Positions 32,611 through 44,173 of a stretch of 64,000 bases of DNA are shown in pieces; the stretch's first letter is position 1; every line of letters starts with the position of its first letter. The translations under genes were made by a program, and so were the position numbers. The notes beneath the pieces were generated by a model. That model saw only the letters and a list, made by a program, of their open reading frames with translations, made no database searches and had not been told where the DNA came from. The DNA comes from Acholoe squamosa (Eukaryota; Annelida; Polychaeta; Phyllodocida; Polynoidae): positions 34,198,002-34,262,001 of the forward strand of contig OX439046.1 of the NCBI GenBank assembly GCA_949317995.1, in the 5' to 3' direction.

Positions 32611-33543
32611 ATGAGACGTAAACAAGGCACTGCTGTAAATTCTACTGAAGGTAAACATAGACCCATAAGAATGGTCTTTCTAAATGTTAAATGCAAAAGG
32701 GAATTGTTCAAAAACTTGAAAAATCTCAAAGGCAAAAGAAAATGGGATAACGTCTCAGTTGGAGACGAATTGAATGAACATGAAAGTAGACAGTTCATTG
32801 ACCTCCGTGCTATGTACTTTCTAAATCGCATTGATGCAAAACTACATCAAAGGTCTATCACTATCAATGGTAAAACCTATGGTCATAGGCAGCTGGGAAA
32901 TCTGCCCTTCTATTTGACTATGGAGAAAGCTTCAGAGGCCACTACACCAGATGGACTTATGTACCGGTCAGTACATCATAGACTCTCAAATCTGTTCCCT
33001 TGCAAAATACAAGATGGGGACCTATGCTTCAACTCAGTTGAACAGCGATTTCAGGTCTAAAAGGCAAAAAAGTGTAACAGAAATGAAATAGCTGAAAGGA
33101 TACTTGAGTTGTCTTGCCCGTATTAAATGATGGCTGAGACCAAATCCATCAAAAGAGACACCTGAATGGGCCAAACAAGCTGAAATAAAATATTGATGTA
33201 TATACTTTTGCAGATCCAGGCCTTAGAGACTATTTAATCTCGACCAAAAAAAAACAACCTGTATGAAGGAAGTTTTCACCCCATCTATGGTGTAGGCTAC
33301 CACCCGACACTGCAGACAAGGTAATCTTAATGGGGCTAATATAATGTACAAGGAAAACTGCTCATGAGACTCCGTAGAGTACTGGTCAGAGGTGCGGATG
33401 CGGACAGTGATGTGGGAGAACAAGATCAAAAACATGATCAAGACTCGGATCAAGAAAATGCTGCAGAAAATCAACCAGACAACCAAGAACCAGATGAGCA
33501 ACCTATTGCTCAAGGAGCCCCCCAGGGTGCCCCTGAACAGTAG
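32611..33543 (+). pseudogene. LINE 1: ORF1-like fragment, decayed
   Basis: A 149-codon frame (32611-33060) contains R-P-I-R-M-V-F-L-N-V-K and N-E-H-E-S-R-Q-F-I-D-L-R-A, then a short C-terminal domain with I-N-G-K-T-Y-G. This pattern is typical of RRM/C-terminal-domain ORF1 proteins of invertebrate LINEs. A Gln/Asp/Glu-rich tail in a shifted frame reaches TAG at 33541. The frames do not join, so the ORF is broken. It lies upstream of the endonuclease/RT remains on the same strand. Confidence 0.55.
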
Positions 33544-33952
33544 AACTTTTCTATTGATAGAACAAACTGTGAATTGAAATCAATTTATTTTTCACACTTT
33601 ACATCCTATGTCATATACTTCTAGTAATATGCACTAAGTTTATCAAGATAAAGGAGCCCAAGCCCTGGTTTCCTACCATCATGAGGATGGGTGGCCACAA
33701 GAGCCGTATGCCCTCCGTGGGTTTTTTTCTTTTTTCCTATATTATTTTTTTCCTATCTTGTTTAGCGAAGCGGGTAGGTGCCCGGATGTACCTTGTGACG
33801 CTGATTTTTATTATGTTTTTTGATCTTTTACTTTTGGTGTTGTTTTTTTATATTGGTGTAGTGTCATATACATTGCTTTTTATAACATAAAATGTTTGAG
33901 TATGTTTTTCTGGTGTAAAACCGTCGTCAAACTACTGTTTTATCATATAACC

Positions 33953-35421
33953 CATGTCTAACATTCCTAACTTTTATGTTGTAGTCCATCTAAATGCCCG
34001 TAGTATAAGAAATAAAACTGCTGGGATAAAAGAAGAATTGGAAAACAAAGGTTTTATTATTTTCTGAAAATTATCTTCATGATACTGACGCTGATTTTCA
34101 TTATAAATTAAATAGATGTTCTATGTATAGACACGATCGTATCAGTGTATTTAGAGGTGGAGGCCTCGTAGCCTACATACTTGACACAGTTGTATGTTCT
34201 GCTCACACTCTTAAAACCTCAATTGGGGTAATGAAGATATAGAAGTACAATGGTTAATTATACAAAAAGGTAAATTAAAAAAAAAAACAATTGTTTGTAA
34301 TGTATATCAACCACCCCAAGGTAACCTTGCTAATTTCTGTAACATCATGCTTGCCTTATTATTACAGATTGAGTCTCTAGACGACTATGATGTTGTTTGC
34401 ATAGGAGACTTCAATGTCGATGCTTTAACTGATGACAATGAACGGAGCTTATTGTATGAAACTATGGATAATTTTCATCTCAGACAACTAATAAATTGTG
34501 TAACCACTACTGCTCGATATAATACATGTTTAGATTTATTTTTCACAAATTGTGTTAATATTGTGTCATATGGACCGCTTGATATACACTTAAGTGTTCA
34601 TTTACTGGTATATATTCTTGGAAAGCATGATTTAGTTAAAAATGGGTACCATTATTTTACTGGACGCTCATATAAACAATACGATAACGATGTTTTTTCT
34701 GCAAGGATTCTCTGAATGCGATTGGTTTGACAAGTGTAATGATGTTGATGTTTGTTGGAATATTTTTGAAAATTACATGTCAAACATCTTGGATGTTATG
34801 TGTCCAATAGGTGAATTCAAAATAATGGATAAAAGTACACCTTGGATGTCAAATTATCTACTTGAACGAACAAATGATAAATAATGTTTTATATGTTTCT
34901 GGAACCAATTTTGATAATGTACAGGACAGACTCAAATTTGCACTAAATACTTTTTATAAATGGGCTAGCACCAACAAATTAACACTGAATGAATCTAAAA
35001 CAAAAATTATGGTCTTTGCAGCATCACCAACCCTGAAAAATCTTCCTAGAACTTGTATAGTATTAAATGGTACAGAGTTGAAACAATTATCTCATATAAG
35101 TATTTTGGTGTAAACCTTGATCAAGAAATGTCTTTTAATATTCATGTAAAACAGCTCATGAAAAGCGTAAGATACAAATCATTTTTGTTGTACAAATAAA
35201 GAAAAATGCTATCTGATGCAATAATGTTGAAGGTTTATAAAACATATGTATTAGCAATAATTGACTATGCCGATATTTTTTATGGTGCAGCTAATGATAC
35301 ACTGTTAGATGAATTACAACGCCTAGACAGATGTTTAAAAACCTGCTTAAATAGGCACTTTTCTTCTTCTTCTTCTTTTTGGACGTGTTTATTTGGTGAT
35401 AATGAAGTCATATTCATTTAA
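33953..35421 (+). pseudogene. LINE 1: endonuclease plus RT C-terminal remains, internally deleted
   Basis: The start reads L-N-A-R-S-I-R-N-K (33990-34020), the usual beginning of the APE-type endonuclease in CR1/Jockey-group LINEs. V-C-I-G-D-F-N-V-D (about 34395-34425) carries the endonuclease catalytic Asp/Asn. A linker with K-S-T-P-W-M-S follows to about 34880. The text then jumps to the RT thumb side (F-Y-K-W-A-S-T-N-K-L-T-L-N, 34955-35000; Y-F-G-V-N-L-D near 35100; then a helical connection region to 35421). The RT fingers and palm with the Y-x-D-D motif are missing, so a deletion of at least several hundred bp removed them. Several stops and frameshifts are present. Dead copy. Confidence 0.8.
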
Positions 35422-35639
35422 ATATCACTATCAAAACAAGACCATAGATTGATAAGTGAAAGGAACATAATATAGGCTTAAAGGGCTCCTGACACGTCCC
35501 TTACAACTTTAACCCATTATTTTTGTCAGGAAACGTTATATTCATAGGTCACTATCTAACTTCAGTGTTCTGCAGAGTAAAGCAGTATTATTTCACGATT
35601 TGGGCCTGGACAATGCTTTTTTGCTCATAACCCCAGTTC

Positions 35640-36500
35640 CTTATCCAGCCATAACGCACTCTCAGACCTTTTCTTAGTCTTCAAGAAGCTGCTGGTTTCA
35701 ACCCGGACATGTTAATAAAGAGGCAAAGCATACAAAGTCAAGTACGCCATAGTTTTCCAGTTAAAACCATTTAGGGTTCAACGGGGAATCGATCCCCGGC
35801 CAGTGTGGCAGGAGACGAGCTCGCTGTCCACCATACCAAGCCGACCGGTGGTGGAAACCAATACACATGGAAGATATGAAAAATTTGTCCGACATACCTG
35901 ATGTTTACAGACCTCGTTAGCATAGAATCCAATCATGTCAAGTCCTGTACTTCTAGCACCGCCAAATATACAATCTCTAGTTGGTGTTCGCCTACATTTT
36001 GTATCCATTTTCTTCAAAATAAATAAGAAACCAATGATTTTCCATAGCGATACAGGTGGCACCCGCCCCGTCCAGCTGTTCCATGTTTGATGCGTATTTG
36101 ACCTAGTTCTTCAGCCGAAAGTATGTCAGGTACATCCAGGCACCTACCCGCTTCGCTAAACAAGACGAAATGGCCGTGTGCGTTGGATCGCTATAGAAAA
36201 ATCAGTGGGTTCTTATTTATTTATAAGAAAATGGATACAAAATGTAGGCAAACACCAAATAGAAATCGTATATTTGGCGGTGCTAGAAGAACGGGGCTTG
36301 ACACACTTGGATTCTACCCGAAAAGTGTGTGTAAAGGTGGAGGTATGTTGGACAGAGTCACAACATGGCCATGACTGCTTGGCAAACCAAGCGGATCGAA
36401 TGCACTTACAAAATGTCTTCTCCTGGATTAATTCTGGGGTTATAAGGTAAGAAATTAATACAAAATGCAGACAAATGTGAGATAAACGCCTTAATGTATG
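35640..36500. repeat. Duplicated block, copy 2 (inverted exon-like arms)
   Basis: Homologous to 25378-26560 but lacking the MITE. Minus strand 35950-36030 encodes K-M-D-T-K-C-R-R-T-P-T-R-D-C-I-F-G-G, followed by G-F-Y-A-N-E-V-C-K and a GTATGT donor-like sequence. Plus strand 36220-36340 encodes a very similar peptide, so the block is an inverted pair. I do not know whether this is an exon captured by a repeat or part of an element. Confidence 0.75.
35775..35848 (-). repeat. tRNA-like SINE head, copy 2
   Basis: On the minus strand, GGTCGGCTTGGTATGGTGG is followed by CGGGG-ATCGATT-CCCCG, a perfect 5-bp T-stem with a 7-nt loop that contains a B-box (GGATCGATTCC). The length (about 73 nt) is tRNA-like, but the acceptor stem does not pair fully. 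Probably the Pol III promoter head of a SINE. Confidence 0.55.
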
Positions 36501-36612
36501 TTATGGAAAAGCACTTGTGGGTTTAGGGTTAATAATCCACTCCCGCTGTGCGGTCATGGATTAATATTAACCCATAGACCCACTCGTGCTTTCCCATAAC
36601 ATACATTAAACG
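36491..36612. repeat. 122-bp near-palindrome
   Basis: TTAATGTATGTTATGG ... AAGCACTTGTGGG at the left pairs with CCCACTCGTGCTT ... CCATAACATACATTAA at the right. A hairpin of about 45-50 bp per arm. Confidence 0.8.
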
Positions 36613-36830
36613 CTACGTATTCAATGTACATTACCTTGTAGTTGAGAAAAAAATGCATGCTGAAAAATGTTATATTAGACATTATACCCATTGGTTGATG
36701 GAGATTTCTCAATATTTAAGAAATGCTGGGATATGCAGGGGTGTGGATAAACCTAAAATTTCCTCTAGCTGCAAAATAAAATTGACATAAAAATGTGGAT
36801 AGGGATGTGCTCTAAAAACTTTAGGATTTA

Positions 36831-36930
36831 CCGTAATCTCTAGCGTATAAGGTGCGTCTTATATGCGAATCAGATTATGGATGCGCCCTATAGCATTTTC
36901 CCAAGTTGGGGGTGCGCCTTGTACGTGGGG
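36831..36930. mobile_element. pogo-like MITE, left fragment
   Basis: Starts after TA with CCGTAATCTCTAGCGTATAA. The right end is absent locally; the matching right-end type occurs at 38245-38424, so the element may have been split by later insertions. Confidence 0.55.
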
Positions 36931-37367
36931 TACCTCCAACTTCCAATTGAGTAATTAAGTATGCTTTAAAAACCCGACACCCCTCGGAGGGTGCACGGGC
37001 AGGACCCATAGTCTGAGTAGGCGGGTCTGCATTCCAATTGAGAAATATGTACACGGACGGTACGTTCAACCCCTGGCTTCGTAACTTACGGAGTTCCGCT
37101 CCAATTACCAACTGGGTTTACTTGAGTAAGGCCAGACCCAGACACATGTATCACAGGAAGTCATGTGACATCTGTTTGTAGCATAGGAATGGTGCACTGT
37201 GGGATACAAACAGAGGTCTGAGGCTCTGTAACTTACTCAACAACCTGCCCTGACCCATTTATGATGTCACAGACTGGTAGCCAATCCGATAACCCGGCAG
37301 GTTACTCAAGTAACTTACGCACGTCAGTTTGGCCAGGGGTCGAACATACCGACTCTCATATAGTTTC

Positions 37368-37563
37368 TTCACAATACTCCTGTCAGAGTCTGTGCTGCCA
37401 CCTGGTGTAAAGTCCTGTATGTCCTTAAGGGTATGCCATGATGCATGAATGCATCCCTGGAGTATACATGACTAAAGCACATTCATGTATCATGTTGAGG
37501 TCAGTGGTTCCTAGAATAACACCAGGTGGCAGCACAGACTCTGGCAGGAGTATTGTGTATAAT
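37368..37563. repeat. Inverted repeat, ~38-bp arms, ~115-bp spacer
   Basis: ACAATACTCCTGTCAGAGTC...CCACCTGGTGT (from 37371) is repeated in inverted orientation at 37524-37560 with one or two mismatches. Confidence 0.8.
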
Positions 37564-37781
37564 GCTCCATGGATTCTCTTAATCAAAAGGTCAATAGTAT
37601 ATCTAATAAAGCCCTCAGTCAGTGGGGTGTACATATATTTGCAAACACTTTTATGAGGAGCAGCAAGGTTTGCTTCACTCAGTAATTTATGGGTATTTAG
37701 AGCACCATGGTAACAACTACACCTTTTCTTTGGTTAAAGAAAAAATATGAGTATTTGGGGTTCTGAGTAAATTCATTTTAT

Positions 37782-38090
37782 GCCGGGAGGCATGGCGCCG
37801 TTGGTAGCGCGTCCGCTCACGGGTCGTGGGTTCGGTTCCCGGCCTGGCCGGGGCACAGTGGTGGCTCCAAGTTATGCCGTAAGGTGTCGTTTGAGTTCCT
37901 CCCTGCTCTGGCTAGGCTGTGCTGGAAAGTCTTTCTGCGGTCATGGCAGACAAATGACTTAAAACAGGCCTGTCCATCTCTCACTATGTCTATGTAGTGA
38001 CGGATGTTAAAGAACCATTGCCTCGGTAAATGTTTAGGGACGTGCTTTCTATCTTCCCATAGATTCGGTCACCATCATCCCCCCTCCCAA
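37782..38090 (+). mobile_element. tRNA-derived SINE
   Basis: Head: GCCGGGAGGCATGGCGCCG, then TTGGTAGCGCG (A-box region), and about 35 nt later GGGTTCGGTTCCC (T-arm with B-box GGTTCGGTTCC). A non-tRNA body follows with GACGGATGTTAAAGAACC at about 38000. The 3' border is uncertain because the body runs into pogo-like sequence. Of the tRNA-like segments in this window this is the most convincing SINE. Confidence 0.6.
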
Positions 38091-38244
38091 CTAGACTAGG
38101 GTTCGGGGCACAATGCCACAAGGGTAATCTCACTTCGGTGTGGATACAACCCGCGGGACCTCTCACCCTTGAGTGTTGGCCGTAAGGAAGGCACGAGGTA
38201 AAATTTGAGCAGCAGTAAATTCAATGCAATTGCATGAGGTTGGA

Positions 38245-38424
38245 CCCTTCTGGTTGCGCCTTCTACACGGACCAGCCTCCCTGAGTTGGGGGTGCGTCTT
38301 ATACGCGGGGTTTTAAAAAAAACTGACTCAGGAGCTTCTGGTGCGCCTTCTACGTGAACCAGCGTTCTCTGAGTTGAGGGTGCGCCTTCTACGCGGGCTG
38401 CGCCTTCTACGCCGGAGATTACGG
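38245..38424. mobile_element. pogo-like MITE, right fragment
   Basis: Repeated GCGCCTTCTACG words ending ...GCCGGAGATTACGG followed by TA (38425-38426). Confidence 0.6.
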
Positions 38425-39082
38425 TAATCACTTGTATTTTTTTACCATGTCAAATAATTAAAAACTATGACAGATCTACTGATCTCAACTTTTTGTGCAT
38501 GTTACTTGAAACTTACATTGTTTTTTTACCTAAAAGCTAGTAATGATGATTGTTTATCTAGTCTCGTATGATACACATTTTACGATAAAAGTATACTTGA
38601 TAGAAATTTATAGGACAGAGTTGTGCATGTGTGAGTTCTATGGGAGGTTTAAAGGGCCAAAAGTATGACTTTTGACAACCCCCGTGCTATAAGGGGCCGT
38701 ATTAAACTGGTTCAGTATGTTTCAATATTTGACAGTAATTTTTTCTTTGAATATCTCAACTTGAAATCAAGTCACTATCTCATACTATTTTCATAAAGAT
38801 GTTCCGAAAATATAAAATCATTACCAGTACTCTGTGAATTGATTTATTTCTTTTATTCTATTTTTCAAATAACTTTCGAGACTTAAGCTGCATTTTCGAG
38901 GATTTTCGGGTTAGTTTGGTTTGATTGATTCAACCTCCATTAATTGTAATTGAAAGTTAGTAGAGAAACTGTCTTTTTCCGGACCAATCAATCAAATTCC
39001 TATGGTAATCTACTCCTGAAAATAGCTTTCTGTTTTAGGAATTTTGTTATGATCATACAGAAGAAGTTGTTGCGATATTAAG

Positions 39083-41586
39083 GAGCGTTCATTATTTATG
39101 GCAGGGGGGGGGGGTGAGCAAATGAGGGAGGGTCAAAATTTTTAGAGGTATTCAGAGGGGGTGGGTCATTTTTTTTTCAACCTATTGTGAGAGGGGGGGG
39201 TCATTTTTTTCAACCTATTCCTGAGGGGCGAGGCAATTCCTTTTTTGGGGGTATTCGCGAACACAACGCAAAATTTCACAACACAATGCGATTTTTTTTG
39301 CGACATGTCGCAAAGTTCACAATTCTCCACCAACTTATACGTGGGGTTTATGCAAATATCATTTGATACATAAAATGATTTACTCTGAAAAACATGTAAA
39401 TAGCCCCCCACCTCCATCACACCTATGGATAAAGCTAATGAATGCTGTAAAGGTGTTAGGGCGATATCAGCTCTCCTCCCACCCTACCAGTACTCTAATA
39501 GTGCAGGGTGCATTAAGGTCCATATTCCCAGTGCACATCACCTATGGTGGCCATAGCTTTTCACACCTTCCCATGTGACACACCATCCAATGCCACCCAC
39601 ACTGCATCGCATGCTGCCCTCACACCGTCCAATGTTACATTAACACCTTAGCAAGGCATTCCCCACAACTTTGGCCTATTCAATGTACATGTAGGTTGGC
39701 TTTTACAAAAGTTGGGGAGGCTATGACTTACAGCATATGTGTCAAAAGGTTGGGGTGCAACTTATACAAGGGTTTTTCAAAATATCAATCCAGAAGCAGT
39801 AGGAGTGCCTTATATGCAAAACACACATCCCTGAGTAAGGGGTGCACCTTATATGTGAGCTGTGCCTTATATACACGGGAGATTACAGTAATTATGGATC
39901 ATGGATCATTATTTAGGGAATATCTAAATTACAAACTTAGAAGTGAATCTCCTTACCAAGGCATGACATGAGCGCTTTATATGATTGGGACTCTCACTGT
40001 ATTCAGTGTTAAAAAATAGATGACAAAGATGAAAATCACTAAGGTTTTCAGCTTTCCTTGTAGGAAAACGCTTGAAAAAGACAAGCAGATATCATTTTCA
40101 ATAATCTTGGTGGCCAAAAGAGATCAAAAAGCATATCTGACACAAGGGTCTTCTGTCAAGAAAGAGAGAATGGTAAACATTCTCCAATCTGTTGTGGACC
40201 ATCAGAATAGATGACAGCAGTGGCTTTCTAGAAGTATACATAGAAAAGGGGTTGGCATGGGTATGACACAAACAGGACTGATGCATGTCCCTTGAGCTGA
40301 GAGGTGCCAGCAAAGTTCTCGGTGGTAAAAAGGTCACCTACTATAATCACAGCAACTACTGATCAGAACCCCCAGTTTCTAACCCTTAGTTTCACTTTTG
40401 AAATCGATGCTGTTGCGATTGATATCCATCACACATACTAAATCAATATTAAAAAATGAGATCAGAATGATATTGAAACACTAGAAAAATCTCAAAAGGT
40501 TTGTCTTTGTATGTGCAAATTTTGAAAAAGACAGCTGCAAGTGCCTCAATCACTACAGTTAGTTAGGAATAGGTTGCATGATATAGCTGGTTAATACATC
40601 CCATATTTCCCTGTGTATAAGCCCGTACGGGCTTGTAAACGCACTAAGTGGCAAATTTATCAGGGTTATAAACAGGCAGGCTTATACACATGGCAGGCTT
40701 ACATTTCTTTACATGAAATAATGAGGGAGTGGCAAACCGTTTGCTCAAGACTTATCTATGGTTTGTACATCATTCTTTATACATTTTCTATAATCCTTTA
40801 TCTTTCTTTGCAACAAATATACGGGTAGGGGAAATTTATATAGCTGAAAAAATATATAAATACCATATGTTGAAGTATGGTAATGGTCCAAAATGCTTCA
40901 TCATTGAGCGCAGAGGCCATACACGGGGAACTATAGTACCCACTTAAACTGCATCAGTAGTGGCCCATGCTAGCGCCCCCTATGGAGGAGCGTTGAAAAT
41001 AGGTACTATTACAGATGTCAACCAATCAATGGCAGGGTATTCACATTTCAATTTTTCAAAAGATTGGAACAATTTTGAAATAGGCTTTACATTTATGCAA
41101 AATGAAAGCTGGCCAACGGCTGATAGCTTTTACGACATTCTATAACGGCCACCCCATTTTTAACACATAATTGGAATGATTTAAATTCAGGTGGAATACA
41201 CTTTAGCTGGCGCACATCTTGCTGCACGTTAGGGTCAGCATTACGGTAGCTAAAGGGGACCGCAGACGGGTGCCAACTGGGTCGCCCGATCATGCGGCCA
41301 CCTTAAAGGGTTCCTGCTAAAGTGCATTAGTCCCTCAAATTCTCCTAATATGACAGGAATGAAGAGACCTGATGTACATAGACTTTGTTGAACATGGTTA
41401 AATGTATAAGGTAATGTGATGGGAATCATTTTCTTTCAATCAGTTCTAAGGGGGGGTCATTTTTTTTCAACCCATTCCTAAGGGGGGTCACCTTTTTTCA
41501 ACCTATTCCCAAGGGGGTAATTTCTTTTTTTACGTATTCGTTCTGCCAGATTGGGTACCCCCCTGCCATAAATAATGAACGCTCCC
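39083..41586. mobile_element. 2.5-kb TIR element with TTAA target sites
   Basis: The left end GGAGCGTTCATTATTTATGG and the inverted right end CCATAAATAATGAACGCTCC(C) each abut TTAA (39079-39082, 41587-41590). Next to both ends lie G-rich minisatellite words (GGGGGGTCATTTTTTTCAAC). TTAA duplications are used by piggyBac and Kolobok elements; I find no transposase, so the copy is non-autonomous. It holds a pogo-like fragment (to 39888) and otherwise no gene. Confidence 0.7.
39740..39888. mobile_element. pogo-like MITE, right part
   Basis: ...TGTGCCTTATATACACGGGAGATTACAG followed by TA (39889-39890). Left end degraded. Lies inside the TTAA element. Confidence 0.5.
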
Positions 41587-41589
41587 TTA

Positions 41590-42796
41590 AGTCTAAAAAT
41601 TGTAACAATAACGATTTGGGGATTGCACAACTTGATATCTTTGGAAATGAACAAAGGCCTTATTTTCATATGCGACGGCTGTTATCTCACTATAAGTAAT
41701 TCTTGATAGTGATTGGAAGTTATCTATATAGTACATCACCTCTGGTGACGTCACAACATGGTTAGATAAGAAATCTGACTGCATAGGGTCTGTGGAGGCA
41801 GGTGGGAGAGTTTGAGTTTTGAACAAGTTTATTGGCCAACGATATCATAACATATTGATGCTTTTATAATTATCAGCCGGTGTAGCAAAAGTCAACAACA
41901 AAATAGACATATGTAATATGGTTAACATTCGCTGTACCACAAGTGGTTTCCATGAACAATCGTAATGAATCAGTAGCAATTCCTTTAAATATTACAACTC
42001 ATATAATTCACATGTCATCATGATGGCCTCCTGTGTAGTAATGTTGGGACTGCTTTCCCTGTAAGATACAATAAGTATGTATACTATACATGCCCTGTAC
42101 TTTTTTTTATTTTATAGCAAAGCTTTATTGATCGATCCACTACATGATGTAGTGATAATAAATGATGATCAAACTCAGTGGCAAATGTATTGTTTGGTAA
42201 TATAGAGTGATTAATGGTTAAATGATATATACAATGATGATGAGTATTTAAAAACACAAGGACATGTCATATTATCAAGTGCTTGATTTGGACATATTGT
42301 GTTTGGGAATAGTATCCTCTACACTTTAGCACACAATAACAAAGAAGATTTTATAAAAATAAGTTAAACAAGATAAATTACTCAAATACAAACAGAAATA
42401 CAAACAAAGAAAAACGTTGGTTAACAAGTGAAAAAGAAAGCTTTGGTAGATTGAACAAGTATACTTGACGCACATCAAGAGATAAAGGTAATGTGAGAGA
42501 CTCATAATAGGCTAATGTTTACCAAAAGCAACAATGCAGAAAGGAAAGGAAAAGCTGCACCATTTCTAAGCCACTGAGGTTGATTATAGGTCCTCAAATT
42601 GAGCAACCTAACATTGGGTATATTGATGGAAAACGAAAGAATCATGTCATGAGCCCTTTATAAGGAAACAGTAGATGCAATTTGTTAACATGTCACAAGA
42701 CAATTATTTACAGGTAGATGCCAATAGGTTAAGGGGACTGATGTTGACTCAAAAAATATTATTACAGCAGTAACAGATAACAAAACAGAAATAACA
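41590..42796. other. Stretch with no recognisable gene or repeat
   Basis: AT-rich. I see no ORF, splice chain or repeat that I can support. Confidence 0.4.
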
Positions 42797-42798
42797 AT

Positions 42799-43707
42799 CC
42801 CAGCAAACAAAAAAACACACGTTATTTTGCCTCTTGGGCTTGATAAACGTATTAAAAAAAACGGAAATAAAACATTTGACTCTAAATAATGTGGAAAAAC
42901 CTTATACAAAAACGTTTCTCTGGGAACGTTTATGGACGTTAAATAATATGTTTTTTTTCTAACCCTTATTGCCCCAGCACCATCCCTCTGAAATTCGTCA
43001 TAAAGGAAAGGATTATGTTATTGCTTTATCAAAACCATACCCACAACAGCAAACTTCAACAGAGCCTGACATATACAGGGGGCAACAAACCCTAAGTCTT
43101 CAAGCTAGGAGTGGTAGGTACAAGTGTGCCACCACAGTAGTACAATATACTTCTCTCTGTAGGCCTATATGTATGGCCAGATAGGGGCATCATGCCCCTT
43201 CAGTTTATATACACAAGTTAAACAATGGGAGATACATATATTTTTCTTATTCCTTCAGAAAGGGTGCCGATGATTATGATCTAAATATAGAGATAATATA
43301 ATTGACAAGACATAACAAATATTCTATAGGTGTTTAATCTATTATTAGTTTGAAACATTATACATATATTACATTGATCATAAGATTATCATGTAACCCC
43401 TATCATATCTTTATAAAGATGGGAGTAGTCACTAGAATATTAGAGTGGGATAGTGCTTCCACCTAGCTGGCTAATCTAGAATCACTGGTAAGGTTTATTT
43501 ACGCCAAATAACGTTTATACGTTTTTCAATATAGTGTGGACACAAACGTTTTGAACTTAACCCTGTAGCAATGTTTAAGTCCGTTCAAAACAAAAATGTT
43601 TAATATAAATGTTTAAAAACATTTATAAACGTTCTAGATAAAAACGTTTGCAACCAAACCATATAAGAACATTTTTAAACATTTTCAAACGTTTGTTGTT
43701 CACTGGG
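42799..43707. mobile_element. CCCAG...CTGGG TIR element (909 bp), 2-bp TSD
   Basis: Left CCCAGCAAACAAAAAAACAC, right (inverted) ...AAACGTTTGTTGTTCACTGGG. Both arms are rich in AACGTTT words like the CCCACTTGGC MITEs. AT lies on both sides (42797-42798, 43708-43709), again a 2-bp duplication. No transposase. Confidence 0.7.
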
Positions 43708-43985
43708 ATGTTAAGTACTTGATGGTAGAAAATATATTAGAAAAACAGAATAGCAGAGAAAATGACATGTGGTAATGTTTTATCTTTACAACAAGACACT
43801 CAATACATGGATGGTGCAGTAACTACACCTATCCTTACTTCAGTTTTAACCCTTTTTTAATCCCTCTCGTAGATTAGGGATTTTCTTAATTTCAGATTTG
43901 AATTTAACTTTTGTTGTTGCCCTTTGTATATTCACTGGTAGGACATCCCACAAGATGACCCCTCTGTAAAAAGGTGACCTCTTAT

Positions 43986-44173
43986 GTGAGTGAGTGAGTG
44001 AGTAATAGATGTTTAATGCCATTTCGACAGCTAAGGTCATATCCATGGCGAGAACGACATTACACAATTTCACAGAGGAATGTGTCGGTGCCCGCTCATA
44101 TGTGCACCACACACATCCGAGGGGATAGGAAAGAGGAGATATAGACCCTTTTAAGTGGGCTAGGGAAGCCCGT
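43986..44173 (-). mobile_element. SINE-like retroposon with (ACTC)n tail, copy 3, inside LINE 2
   Basis: Minus-strand copy of the 23522/32186 family, tail (GTGA)n on the plus strand. Flanked by TCTTAT (43980-43985, 44174-44179). Removing the insert and one flank brings the two halves of the LINE frame into register. Confidence 0.85.

Noticed and set aside
35775..35848. Functional tRNA gene on the minus strand
   Set aside because: T-arm is perfect but the acceptor stem does not pair and it is repeated at 25881 within a repeat block; more likely a SINE head.
43846..44112. 88-codon ORF taken as one protein
   Set aside because: Its first half is the inserted SINE; only the second half belongs to the LINE C-terminus.
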